From Burkholderia stagnalis (GTDB taxonomy: Bacteria > Pseudomonadota > Gammaproteobacteria > Burkholderiales > Burkholderiaceae): 64,000 bases of DNA. The translations under genes and the position numbers were made by a program. The notes beneath the pieces were generated by a model, which saw only the letters and a program-made list of their open reading frames with translations, made no database searches and had not been told where the DNA came from. The stretch is taken from assembly GCF_902830275.1 (NCBI RefSeq), contig NZ_CADESW010000006.1, forward strand, positions 248,001 through 312,000. Direction: 5' to 3'. Positions 52,385-61,581 of the stretch are shown one piece after another. The first letter of the stretch is position 1, and the number at the start of each line of letters is the position of its first letter.

Positions 52385-54300
52385 CATCAGTGCTCCTGGA
52401 ATCAAACGACCTGGGGCATCTGGCACAGTTCGTCCCGGACCTATGTTTCGACGATGCTGAGCGACAAGCCGCGCTGCTTGAAAACGGCTCTAAGGACTTC
52501 AATGCGGTCCCGGGCAGCGGAAAGACCTCCCTGCTCGCGGCCAAGCTGCTGCTGCTCGCCAAAAAGTGGCCTCATGCTCACAAAGGCATCTGCATTCTGA
52601 GCCATACCAACGTTGCGCGCGAGGAAATAACGCGGCGGCTCGCCAAGTCGGTGGAGGGCTCAAGGCTTTTGACCTACCCGCACTTCATTGGGACCATCCA
52701 CGGGTTCGTCAACCAGTTTTTGGCAATGGCTGCGCTGCGGCGCCAAGATATCAGAATCGACGTGATTAACGACAGTATCTTCGCCAAGCGCGCGTGGTCC
52801 TTGGCAATGAGCAATAGATACAGCGTGCTACGCGCTTGGTTAAGGAACCAGCCAAACGCAGAGGAACTGATAACTACGCTGTTCTTCAAGAACGCGACGC
52901 TGGACGTCATGTCCGAAGGCGGGACACTGCCCAGCGCTAGCACCCGCACTTACGGTCAGATGGTCGCATTGAAGAAAGAGCTTGCGAATGATGGTGTTTT
53001 TCGACATCGAGACATGTTCGCCTATGCGGAGCACGCCCTCGCGGGGCACCCGCATCTGTTGGACGTCGTTCACCGGCGTTTCCCGATGGTTTTCATCGAT
53101 GAGATGCAAGACACATCGTGGGAGCAAGAAGACATCCTGAATCGCCTCTTCGATGGCCGGTCAGTGATGCAGCGCTTCGGTGACATCGATCAGAAAATCA
53201 TCTCCGGGGACCCCGACGCCTCGAAGACCACGTTCCCTCGAACAGACCATGGCACTATCAGTACCAGCAAACGCTTTGGCAAGCGCATCGCCGCGGCGGT
53301 AGCTAGCATTCGCGTGAGCCAGCTCCCCGTGATCGGAGAGGCCGATGACGTGTTCAACCCTGTTCTGCTGCTCTACAAGACGACGAACATCAACCGAGTC
53401 GTTCTCCGGTTTGGCGAACTCGTTGTCGAGCGCTTCGACCCGACAGCGCTGACGAACTGCGTCGTCCGAGCGATGTGCGCCCGTCGAAGCGGCGAAGGGA
53501 AGGTCGATCCCGGCCGCCATATGGGCGATTACTGGCCGGCCTTCGAACGAACGCAGCAGAGGTCGTCCAAGGACGACCTGCACGTGCTCCTCCAAGGCCG
53601 GCCAGCCTCACATCACCAGCCCACGTTGGCTGAGCGCGCGAGCGATGTTCGTCGAGGAATATTGCTGGTCCTGCGAGCAGCGAAAGCACCGGTTGCCGAC
53701 GGACTGCGCGACGGCCGTGCTTTGCTCCGCACGGTGAGAGAACAGCGGGGTAACGCGGTGCACCTGCAGGAACTCATTCGCGAACTGGCGCTAACCCCTC
53801 CCTCCTTCCGCTCACCCGAGGAGAACGCAGCGCTTGCGTCAAAGATGTATGAGCATCTGACTACCTTTCTTCCGGCGGAAATGACGCCTGAGACCTTCGC
53901 TGAGCTCGACGTCTTCAGTACACCTACAGTGGAACAAGAGCAAGCAGACGGCGAGCCGCCCACGGTTTGCACCGTATCGCACTCTGGCCACAAGCTGGCG
54001 TACGGCCTAGGCACCGTCGCCAGCATGAAGGGGGAAACACACACAGCGTCCCTAGTACTGGAGTCGTATGGAGGCACAAGCCGACGCTTCGACCTGCAGA
54101 TGGCGCTGCCGTTCATTGCAGGAATCGGCAAGAAATTCGACAAGCTCACGGCCACCCAGCAAGTGCAGATGCGGAACTTGTACGTCGCGATGTCCAGGCC
54201 AACTCAATTGCTGTGCCTAGCGGCCAACGAGTCTAGGGTGGATGCCCCAACGCTCGCAGCGTTGGCGGACAAGGGCTGGGACATCACCCACGTGCCTTAA
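52381..54300 (+). CDS. gajB: Gabija-like UvrD helicase (GajB)
   Basis: 639 residues. Superfamily 1 helicase with Walker A VPGSGKTS (near 45-49), motif Ia SHTNVAREEI, Walker B FIDEMQDT (near 240), GDIDQKI (motif III), SMKGETH (motif V) and YVAMSRPTQLL (motif VI). In Gabija, GajB binds GajA and contributes NTP/DNA sensing. The protein is longer than the typical GajB (about 490 aa); the extra length is in the central part, about residues 330-500. Translationally coupled to gajA. Confidence 0.84.
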   Translation: MTSVLLESNDLGHLAQFVPDLCFDDAERQAALLENGSKDFNAVPGSGKTSLLAAKLLLLAKKWPHAHKGICILSHTNVAREEITRRLAKSVEGSRLLTYPHFIGTIHGFVNQFLAMAALRRQDIRIDVINDSIFAKRAWSLAMSNRYSVLRAWLRNQPNAEELITTLFFKNATLDVMSEGGTLPSASTRTYGQMVALKKELANDGVFRHRDMFAYAEHALAGHPHLLDVVHRRFPMVFIDEMQDTSWEQEDILNRLFDGRSVMQRFGDIDQKIISGDPDASKTTFPRTDHGTISTSKRFGKRIAAAVASIRVSQLPVIGEADDVFNPVLLLYKTTNINRVVLRFGELVVERFDPTALTNCVVRAMCARRSGEGKVDPGRHMGDYWPAFERTQQRSSKDDLHVLLQGRPASHHQPTLAERASDVRRGILLVLRAAKAPVADGLRDGRALLRTVREQRGNAVHLQELIRELALTPPSFRSPEENAALASKMYEHLTTFLPAEMTPETFAELDVFSTPTVEQEQADGEPPTVCTVSHSGHKLAYGLGTVASMKGETHTASLVLESYGGTSRRFDLQMALPFIAGIGKKFDKLTATQQVQMRNLYVAMSRPTQLLCLAANESRVDAPTLAALADKGWDITHVP

Positions 54301-54485
54301 AGACAGTGGGCGACCTGGGTATTCCGGCCCAACGTGACTGGCGATTCCGGACGAACCTGACCGAGCATTCCACATCGGACATCTTCCTCATTGGTCACGA
54401 CGGGAAGTTGAAAATAGTCATGCCGCAGTATCAATGTCGTTGCCTCCTCCAACGTCCCGTCCGGGCCGATGGCGACCGACTGCAA
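54297..54485 (-). pseudogene. Fragment of a CBS-domain protein
   Basis: A 62-codon frame on the minus strand opens directly after an in-frame stop, with only a TTG as possible start. Its first half (VAIGPDGTLEEAT, then RHDYFQLPVV) has the pattern of a CBS domain beta-strand and helix. The second half loses it, as if shifted. It lies downstream of the SNF2 gene on the same strand and may be the eroded last gene of that operon. The rest of the 360-base gap 54301-54663 shows nothing recognisable. Confidence 0.4.
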
Positions 54486-54663
54486 TCAAGGATCAAGCAG
54501 TCGGCTCACTCGGCAGGTCGGCCCCACGCCAGCGCCGCCTACAAACCGCGCAATGATCAGCTTCTTCTGACCTACCGCAAGGTCCTTGTGGGGCCGCAAG
54601 GCCTGTACCGGAGCGGTGTCTGCGCAACGTGGTGGTGCAGATGGGGCGCGAGGCTACCCTTTG

Positions 54664-57600
54664 CTAAGCGCTGCCCACCTGCAGCGACAGATCGACCCTG
54701 AACCAGCGCGCCAACTCTTCCGGCAAACAGGGAGGCGGCGTCTCCAGAGTAAGGTCACGATCGGTGACGGTCTCAAGCACGCCACCCTGCTCCTTCTCGT
54801 TCAGTTCTTCCTCGTCCAGGGCATCCACGGCGAAGTCCGGCTTGCCGAGCAGCACCTCGAAACGCTGGGCGCGTGCCAGTAGCACGCTGTACTGGAAGCG
54901 CTCATAGCTCAGTTGCTGGAACGGTATGCCGACCTGCACGAGCCCGGTGCCAGGTTGATCGGTCCGGCTTGCTTCCGCTAGACTGCCCACGCGATCGACA
55001 CGGCCGATGCGTTGCTCCAGCCGTGCCGGATTCCACGGCAGGTCGTGATGGATGATCTCGGCGCATTCGCGATGCAAGTCGATGCCCTCGGAGCCGATCG
55101 ACGTGCAAATCAAAATGTCGGGTGCCAAAGGCGAATTGAAGGCCGCACATAGCACGATGCGACTGTCGTGTTTTACCGAGCCGTCGAGCGAGCGCACCGC
55201 GTAGTCGTCGTCCGCGTTCGCATCGTTGCTGACTTCGTCGTCGTGCCTCGCGCCGGCGCGGCTTCGCTGCAGGTTGACCCCGCGCCACAAGCTGCGGCGG
55301 CGGGTGTTGGTGTGGTCGTCGGTATTCATGGAGCCGTTCGCTTCGCGCAGGTTCAACAGGAAGCGCACCATGCGCCGCCACATCGATTCACCCGTGCCGC
55401 GCGGCGCACGCATGCCGCTATGGACAGCGCGAACGATCTCCGCCATGCGCGGATCATCCGATGAATTTGCCAGCAATGGCCCCATATACGTGCGGAACAG
55501 GTCCGGACGCAGCAGCACCTTGCGCAAGCCCTTCTGAATATCCAGCACCGTGTCGAAAAAGCCCGGCGCGACCAGGCGCGCGTTGGCCTCGGTGTCGGCG
55601 TCGTCCACGAGCAGGCTCGCTTCCGACTCGATCAGCCCCCACAGATTCGTTGCGAACGAAGCGGTGTCATCGCCGTCCCAGAGATTCAGCGGACGCTCGA
55701 AAAAAGTCCCGGCGTGACGGTTGACCAGTTCCTCGACGGTTTCCGCCGATTCCGCACTCGCCCCCTCCGCCGCGAGAAAGGATGTGCGGAGCCAGCGTTG
55801 GTCTTGACCATCCTGCATTGCCATTTCACGCAGCCGTTTGAATAATCGCATGGCCGGCTTCCGCACACGTAGGGTGTAGCCAAATTCAACCAGCAGCCAC
55901 AGATCGAGCAAACGGAACACGCGTCGCTCGGTCACGCTCACACGGCAGCGCGCCAGGCAGTCGAGTGCGAATGCGACCGCCTTGGGCCGCCATTCGGTTA
56001 GCCGACTCTCCATCTCGTTCACCTCGAGCTGCGAGGCTTGCGCGAAGATGCGTGCCAGCGGCAAGTCCACGAACGCGGCCTCCTCGAGCAGGTTCTTGCG
56101 CTTCGCGCGCAAGTCGAGTTCCGTGGTTTCGGTGGGATTGATCCGCGACTGCAGCATCGCACCGATCTCATTGAGCGTTTCCACGCGTTCACAGAAGATC
56201 AGCGTCTTGCGGCCGTTCTGATAGTTGCTCAAAGCCCGGTCGACGGTCGCGCTGACTTTCGGATGTTCGCTCATGCCGAGCGCACGCCGGAACATCGCCA
56301 TGTACTTCGCCGTTTCAGCGCCAACGACACGCTTTTGCTGGGCCGCTACGGCCGCGCTGCTTTCGAACGCCCTCACGCTCGACGTCAGCCCGCTCATCAG
56401 GCGCGCATTGGCCACATCGCGCTTGCCGTCCGCCGCGCGCGTCTGCTGATCAAGCCGCATCGCCAGAAAATGGATGAAAGCATCGCTATCGCGCGACATG
56501 CCTTCCACGTCGTAGAGCATCGTGCGTTGTACCGCCGGACCGGTGCCGAAATCTTGCCCGGCGTGAAACGAGCGATGTCCGCGCGGCTTCAGATGGCGAA
56601 TCACAATCTGGCGCTGCAAGGCCGCGAGTCGATCCACGGCCTTGCGATAGGCCACGGCGGCCTCACTGAACGCGCGCAAAGCCGGACGCGTGCCCGGATC
56701 GGCGATCAGTTCGACAAGCATCGGTTCGATAGCCGCGGGGTTCGTGCCCTCGCACAATGCATTCAGGCGGGCCACACTTTCGTCGTCACCGGCGAGCGCG
56801 TCCCACGCCTTCTGAAAGGTCTTGTTTGCGCCCAGGCAGTTGGCAACCTCGCCATTCGGGCGATAAATGGCATCCAGTACGCCATACGTTGCACCGTTCC
56901 TGTCCGTCGCGAAGTCGAACACAGTGCGCATTTCGCGCTCTTCAAGTTGGAACGGTGTGGCTGACAGCAGCAGCTTGTTGGGGATCGAGGGCGAGAACGT
57001 CTTGCTGAACGCCTTCGCGCCGTGCTTGCCGCCCTTCCAGTTGTGGACTTCGTCCACCACGGCCAATTCGATCCCGGACTCCCGCAGCTTCTGCCGAACC
57101 ACCGCGTTCATCAGATCCTTGAAGAAGCTCCTGATCGAATTGTCGTCCGCCCCGTCACGCAACGACCACCAGCGCTCCTTGAGGTCCGGATCGTCGTCGC
57201 GCGCCCTGATGACGCAATCTCGGGTGCGATACAGATCACTTGACGCCAGCTCCTTGAGCGACTCTGTGGTGACTTTGGGTAGCAAGATGTTGGCCTTGCG
57301 CAACGAACTCAGCAGCGCCTCACGAGTATGCTCATGCAGACCCGTCACCAGCACGCCAAGCACGAAAGTGCTGAAGCGCCGCGTTTCGGTTTGATCCGTT
57401 CGCGGCCGGTCGAGCGACGACATGCCCAGAATCAGCACGTTGGGCAAATACCTTTCCTGCTTGGCCGCGAATGCCTTGAATGCGTCCTTGAACCAGTTGC
57501 AGGCACCTTGGCTGTCGTCCGTGCACAGCGCGACGAGATGCGCGCGCATGGCCTGATCCTGCGTAGCCTTCAGTTCGTCGAGGTAGCTGAACCAGCCGGT

Positions 57601-58167
57601 CTGCGAATACTCAGAGGCGAATTCCAGTGCCTTCTTCGAGCTTTCATCGAAGCCCTCCAAGCGCACGAATGCGCTACGCCGGGATAGGTACCTGTTCTGG
57701 CGCGCCCATTCGTAAATCGATTGCAAGATGCAGCACGTCGTTTCCGGCCAGATGCGGCTGATGGTGGTGTTCTTGTAAGCGTGAAGACACGCGATCAGTT
57801 CCCAGTAGCTATGCACGACGAGCGGACGCAAGGTACGCTTGCGCGCCCGATCCTGCCCGTTCACATAGAACGCCGAAAAGCTCCGCAACTCCTGCTCCCA
57901 CTTCGCGCGCAGCACGGCGCTCGACGGCGTGATCAGCAACGCGCGCGCATTGGCGCGGCTCGCGCCCAGCAAGCGCGCGGCAATCACGCTCATTGCGACG
58001 TATGTCTTGCCCATGCCCACCTCGTCGGCGAGCAACTGCGTGTCAAAGCCTTGCTCGAAGCGGATGAGAAACTCGCGCGCTGTATCGCGCTGGCGCTCCC
58101 AATCCTTCTGGAAGCTCGTGCGTTCAGCTTCCGCGCGAATAATCGTATCGTATCGTTGTGAACTCAA
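54664..58167 (-). CDS. Large SNF2-type helicase
   Basis: 1167 residues if the TTG at 58167 is used, two bases after the PLD stop; an upstream start overlapping the PLD gene is possible. Superfamily 2 helicase: Walker A GMGKT (51-55) in LLADEVGMGKTYVA, motif Ia LLITPSSAV, motif II VVDEVHNW near 370, SATPFQL, and a C-terminal lobe with SEGIDLHRECAEIIHHDLPW and QRIGRVDR. These are SNF2/HepA-like. A large insert lies between motifs Ia and II. Likely DNA-translocating motor of the four-gene operon. Confidence 0.85.
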   Translation of the reverse strand: MSSQRYDTIIRAEAERTSFQKDWERQRDTAREFLIRFEQGFDTQLLADEVGMGKTYVAMSVIAARLLGASRANARALLITPSSAVLRAKWEQELRSFSAFYVNGQDRARKRTLRPLVVHSYWELIACLHAYKNTTISRIWPETTCCILQSIYEWARQNRYLSRRSAFVRLEGFDESSKKALEFASEYSQTGWFSYLDELKATQDQAMRAHLVALCTDDSQGACNWFKDAFKAFAAKQERYLPNVLILGMSSLDRPRTDQTETRRFSTFVLGVLVTGLHEHTREALLSSLRKANILLPKVTTESLKELASSDLYRTRDCVIRARDDDPDLKERWWSLRDGADDNSIRSFFKDLMNAVVRQKLRESGIELAVVDEVHNWKGGKHGAKAFSKTFSPSIPNKLLLSATPFQLEEREMRTVFDFATDRNGATYGVLDAIYRPNGEVANCLGANKTFQKAWDALAGDDESVARLNALCEGTNPAAIEPMLVELIADPGTRPALRAFSEAAVAYRKAVDRLAALQRQIVIRHLKPRGHRSFHAGQDFGTGPAVQRTMLYDVEGMSRDSDAFIHFLAMRLDQQTRAADGKRDVANARLMSGLTSSVRAFESSAAVAAQQKRVVGAETAKYMAMFRRALGMSEHPKVSATVDRALSNYQNGRKTLIFCERVETLNEIGAMLQSRINPTETTELDLRAKRKNLLEEAAFVDLPLARIFAQASQLEVNEMESRLTEWRPKAVAFALDCLARCRVSVTERRVFRLLDLWLLVEFGYTLRVRKPAMRLFKRLREMAMQDGQDQRWLRTSFLAAEGASAESAETVEELVNRHAGTFFERPLNLWDGDDTASFATNLWGLIESEASLLVDDADTEANARLVAPGFFDTVLDIQKGLRKVLLRPDLFRTYMGPLLANSSDDPRMAEIVRAVHSGMRAPRGTGESMWRRMVRFLLNLREANGSMNTDDHTNTRRRSLWRGVNLQRSRAGARHDDEVSNDANADDDYAVRSLDGSVKHDSRIVLCAAFNSPLAPDILICTSIGSEGIDLHRECAEIIHHDLPWNPARLEQRIGRVDRVGSLAEASRTDQPGTGLVQVGIPFQQLSYERFQYSVLLARAQRFEVLLGKPDFAVDALDEEELNEKEQGGVLETVTDRDLTLETPPPCLPEELARWFRVDLSLQVGSA

Positions 58168-58169
58168 GA

Positions 58170-60179
58170 TCAGAGATTCTCGTGGCAGAAGCTGAGATAT
58201 TCCATGACTGCCGCGACAGGGTGATGCGCGGGCAATTTGGCCTTGAGGCGCGTCCACAACGCGTGGCCCGCGCTCGATCCGGCGGCGAGTTCGCGAGCGA
58301 ACAGCACGAGTTCACCCAGCCTGAACAATGAATCCGTGCTGAACTGCGGCCGGCCTTTTGCATCGCGCGAGAGAATGTCGGCGAAAGCGGCGAGCGGTTC
58401 TTCCACCTCGTCCCGCCACCTGCTGGGCTGCTCTGCCAACGGTGCTTCCAGGCATTGCGCCGCGCGGCTGCGAAAGGACTCCTGCACGCGCACAAACAGA
58501 TTCAGATGCTGCTGCATCCCAATCACAATGTTGCGTTCACGCATGGCGTGAATTGCGGCGGCGGGGTCGTCGTCGACAATGCCCGGGTCGCCCGGCACGA
58601 ATTCGTCCGCGTCACGGTCGAGCGGCAGTCTCTCCTTGAGGTAATGCAGCATCCAGTCTTCCGCGGTGGACAGCACATAGCGCTCGCGCTGCTCGAACAG
58701 CGCGGCCGCATGCCGGAACGGCAGGTAGTAGATGCGTTCGGGCGCGCCGCGGCGGGCGAACTTCAGGTTGCGCGAGCCAATGATTCGGCCAATCAGTTGC
58801 GACTGATCGAGCGGATTCGAGCGTCCATGCGTGAAATGAAGCGGCAAGCCGCCCCAGCTAACTTCGTAGTCCGCCAGTTGCGCTAGTTCGAGCGGCTCGG
58901 CGCGTACATCGAATGCCATCAACTCCGAATTCGGCATTTCGACGAGCTCAATGCTCTGCACAAACTCGGGGTAATCGGGCTGGTCCTGATAATCATCCTC
59001 GGACTCGGGCATCTCGTCCTGCGTGTTGGACGGCAGATCACGATAACGGTCGATCTGCTCCGCGCTCAGGCCATTGCAAATCGTGCCGAACAACTTGTCG
59101 ACCGAACCGCGATGGACACGCGCTACGCCCATTTCGTGATTGGCACCGCACCATGCCTTGCGGGTGAAGTTGGCGCTGCCCAGATAGACGAGCGCTTCGT
59201 TGCCGCGCGATAGCACCAACACCTTGGCGTGGAGCTTACGCGAGATCGCGAGCGCGGCGAGGTCGGCTGGTTGATTGGCCTGCGTGATGCGCTCACGCTC
59301 GCGCTCGGTGAGAGTTTCGGGGATCAGAAACAATCGCGTGCGCGGCAGCGCGCGAAAGTGATCCCGGCAAAGATGCTGGGCGACCGGCGCATCTGTCACG
59401 ACGTCGAGCGCGTTGAGAGAAGGGAAAGTCCGCTTCAGATCCTGTGCGAACACCGCGCCCTGCGCGCTGCGGTCGAAGAACGGCGACACGGCAATCGCGC
59501 GCTCCGGCGACGCGTCGCCGAATGCATTACGCCACGCGCGAGCGAGCGCTTCCAGGCCGGTGGCCGCCTCGTAGCCTTGATGGATCAGCACGGCACTTTC
59601 CTGGTCTTCCGAAGTGCCCCAGCGCTCCAGCCGTTGTCGGATCGACTCTATCGCCGTAGCCAGTGGCCTCGAATCGAACGACGCGTAGCCGCGCGCCAGC
59701 ACCTCGACGAACTCGCGCAGTATGGCGAGGTCCGCCTTTTCACCTTTCCCGCTGTCGCTCCACGTGAAGGTGTCGAATACCTCGCGATTGGCGAAGAGCC
59801 CTGTGCGCGTCAGATTCATCGAGCCCAGCACCAGATGCACCTGACGCTGCGTGACCACCAAATAGGCTTTCGCGTGATGGCAGGTCCACGGCTGCGCGCG
59901 CACCGGCAGCAATTCCATGAAATGCGGCAACTGGTTGTGCTCGCGCGTCTTGCGCGCGTCGTAGATCATCACCGGCACAATGCGCAGCAGATCGGCGATG
60001 TCCGACGTGCGCGCCTCGGGCGCCGCGCTCAGCGAGCGCCGCAGAGCGAGGTTCAGCACCTGCTGGTCGTCGAACTCGTAGCTGAGTACCACCACGTGTT
60101 GCAACGCGTTATCGCGTTCGTTGCATGACTCGAATACGCTCGTGAAATAGTCGCGTAGCGATTCAACGTGCTCCGTCAT
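58170..60179 (-). CDS. Phospholipase D-type (double-HKD) nuclease
   Basis: 669 residues from the ATG at 60179, which overlaps the stop of the preceding gene as ATGA. Two complete HKD half-sites are visible: HAK at 102-104 with GSMN near 119-122, and HAK at 317-319 with GSAN near 334-337. PLD-fold enzymes with both sites act as monomers; in defence operons they are nucleases. The C-terminal half (about 400-669) has no motif I can name. Tightly coupled with the SNF2 gene. Confidence 0.85.
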   Translation of the reverse strand: MTEHVESLRDYFTSVFESCNERDNALQHVVVLSYEFDDQQVLNLALRRSLSAAPEARTSDIADLLRIVPVMIYDARKTREHNQLPHFMELLPVRAQPWTCHHAKAYLVVTQRQVHLVLGSMNLTRTGLFANREVFDTFTWSDSGKGEKADLAILREFVEVLARGYASFDSRPLATAIESIRQRLERWGTSEDQESAVLIHQGYEAATGLEALARAWRNAFGDASPERAIAVSPFFDRSAQGAVFAQDLKRTFPSLNALDVVTDAPVAQHLCRDHFRALPRTRLFLIPETLTERERERITQANQPADLAALAISRKLHAKVLVLSRGNEALVYLGSANFTRKAWCGANHEMGVARVHRGSVDKLFGTICNGLSAEQIDRYRDLPSNTQDEMPESEDDYQDQPDYPEFVQSIELVEMPNSELMAFDVRAEPLELAQLADYEVSWGGLPLHFTHGRSNPLDQSQLIGRIIGSRNLKFARRGAPERIYYLPFRHAAALFEQRERYVLSTAEDWMLHYLKERLPLDRDADEFVPGDPGIVDDDPAAAIHAMRERNIVIGMQQHLNLFVRVQESFRSRAAQCLEAPLAEQPSRWRDEVEEPLAAFADILSRDAKGRPQFSTDSLFRLGELVLFARELAAGSSAGHALWTRLKAKLPAHHPVAAVMEYLSFCHENL

Positions 60180-61438
60180 TGCATGGCCTCCGTCTGCGGG
60201 AACGCCCAGTCGTGCCAACTGCGGCACTTTTCAAAGTGCCATTGGCGGCGATAAAGATATTGAAGGCCGTCAAGTCGGGCAGCCGCGCCGTCTGATGCGT
60301 TGTCGAAGATCACCAGGGCTGCTTTGAGCATGTCGAGATTCACGCGACCGGTCACCAGCAGTTCGTCGTGGTTCACGATCGGCGAGGTGCCCTTCGCCGT
60401 CTGATGATCGATGTGGTGATCGACCACGCAGCGGGTCAACGCTACGAAGTTACCGGCTGCTTGTGCGATGCTGGCGAACAGGCGGCGCGAGTCGTGGAAG
60501 GCGGGCGCGGCGAAGTAGGCGGCGGCCAGTGCCGTCACGGCCGCCGCAAAGGTATCCGCGCCCTGCGGCAGAACATTCCGGAACGTGTCGCCATATTCGA
60601 GCGACGCGATGTGCAGATCGAGTACGAATTGCGTGGCCGCCGCGAGCCGCTCGAAGCGGGCCATCGCCGTCAGTTCGGCGGCAAGGCCGTCGTACTGCTG
60701 GCGTGCGTCCGTCCAGAACGTCTGATAAGCCGAGGAGTTGGCAAAGCCTGCCTGCAACGTTTGCCATTCTGGCGGCGCACGCCACAATGGTTCAACGCGC
60801 GGATTTTTCTTGCACCAGTTGCCGATGAGCTGGCGCCAGATCTCGCTTTCCCCACGCGAAGCCGGCGCGTCGAGGCCGTAGCACTCGCCCGCGCGCTCGA
60901 AATCCCGTTGCGAGACAACGTGATTGTCCTGCCAGTTTGCTAGCGCGTCACGAAACCGCCCCGCCCGGTTGCGCGACGAGAACGCATCTGCGAGATCACG
61001 GCCCAGCGGACTGAGTGTGCGTCCATCGGCCTCGACGAGCCCCCAGCGCAGTGCGGCACTGCTATAGTGACCGAGCGTGCCGTAAGAAAGACGTTGGTAA
61101 ATCGGATGACGCGTGGGGATGCCGTCCAGGCGGACCTGCTCGCAAAGCAGACGTTGGTATTTAGTCACATTGATGACCGACGAATTGACCGACGCGTTAG
61201 CGATGCCCCAATAGATTTCGAGCGCGCGGAATCTTTGCGAAAGTTGCTGCACCTTAAAAGTCTCGTCGGCAAGCTTGTCGAGAATGCCACACAGCGAACT
61301 CAAGTAGGCGGGGCGAACCGTCAAAACCGTGAACTGCGGAAACAACATGTCCTGCAAGGCGCCAGCTGGCCGACGAAATCCCAATGGGTCGATTGCCTTG
61401 TCAGCACTTTCAAGTACCACGTACTCAGTGAATCGCAT
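60176..61438 (-). CDS. Unknown protein in SNF2/PLD operon (420 aa)
   Basis: Not recognised. 420 residues, soluble, mostly helical. Around residues 120-150 a stretch (SAALRWGLVEADGRTLSPLG) looks like a winged-helix turn, so DNA or partner binding is possible. An in-frame TAA lies just upstream of the ATG at 61438, fixing the longest start. Coupled to the PLD gene by ATGA; 143 non-coding bases separate it from the nuclease gene. Confidence 0.72.
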   Translation of the reverse strand: MRFTEYVVLESADKAIDPLGFRRPAGALQDMLFPQFTVLTVRPAYLSSLCGILDKLADETFKVQQLSQRFRALEIYWGIANASVNSSVINVTKYQRLLCEQVRLDGIPTRHPIYQRLSYGTLGHYSSAALRWGLVEADGRTLSPLGRDLADAFSSRNRAGRFRDALANWQDNHVVSQRDFERAGECYGLDAPASRGESEIWRQLIGNWCKKNPRVEPLWRAPPEWQTLQAGFANSSAYQTFWTDARQQYDGLAAELTAMARFERLAAATQFVLDLHIASLEYGDTFRNVLPQGADTFAAAVTALAAAYFAAPAFHDSRRLFASIAQAAGNFVALTRCVVDHHIDHQTAKGTSPIVNHDELLVTGRVNLDMLKAALVIFDNASDGAAARLDGLQYLYRRQWHFEKCRSWHDWAFPQTEAMQ

Positions 61439-61581
61439 TCCTTACGCACCCCTAGACTTTGTTCTTTTCGCATTCCCTTGCAGCATGGCCGGCCTGCCTG
61501 ATCTCCTCGAACGCGACGCCCGGAAACACGGCAAGATCAACACCCGCCTCGCCACCGATGGCAGATCACGGCGATTCGTTA

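Noticed and set aside
54306-54701. Plus-strand 131-codon frame after gajB
   Set aside because: Low-complexity translation, overlaps the SNF2 gene end and lies opposite the better CBS-like fragment.
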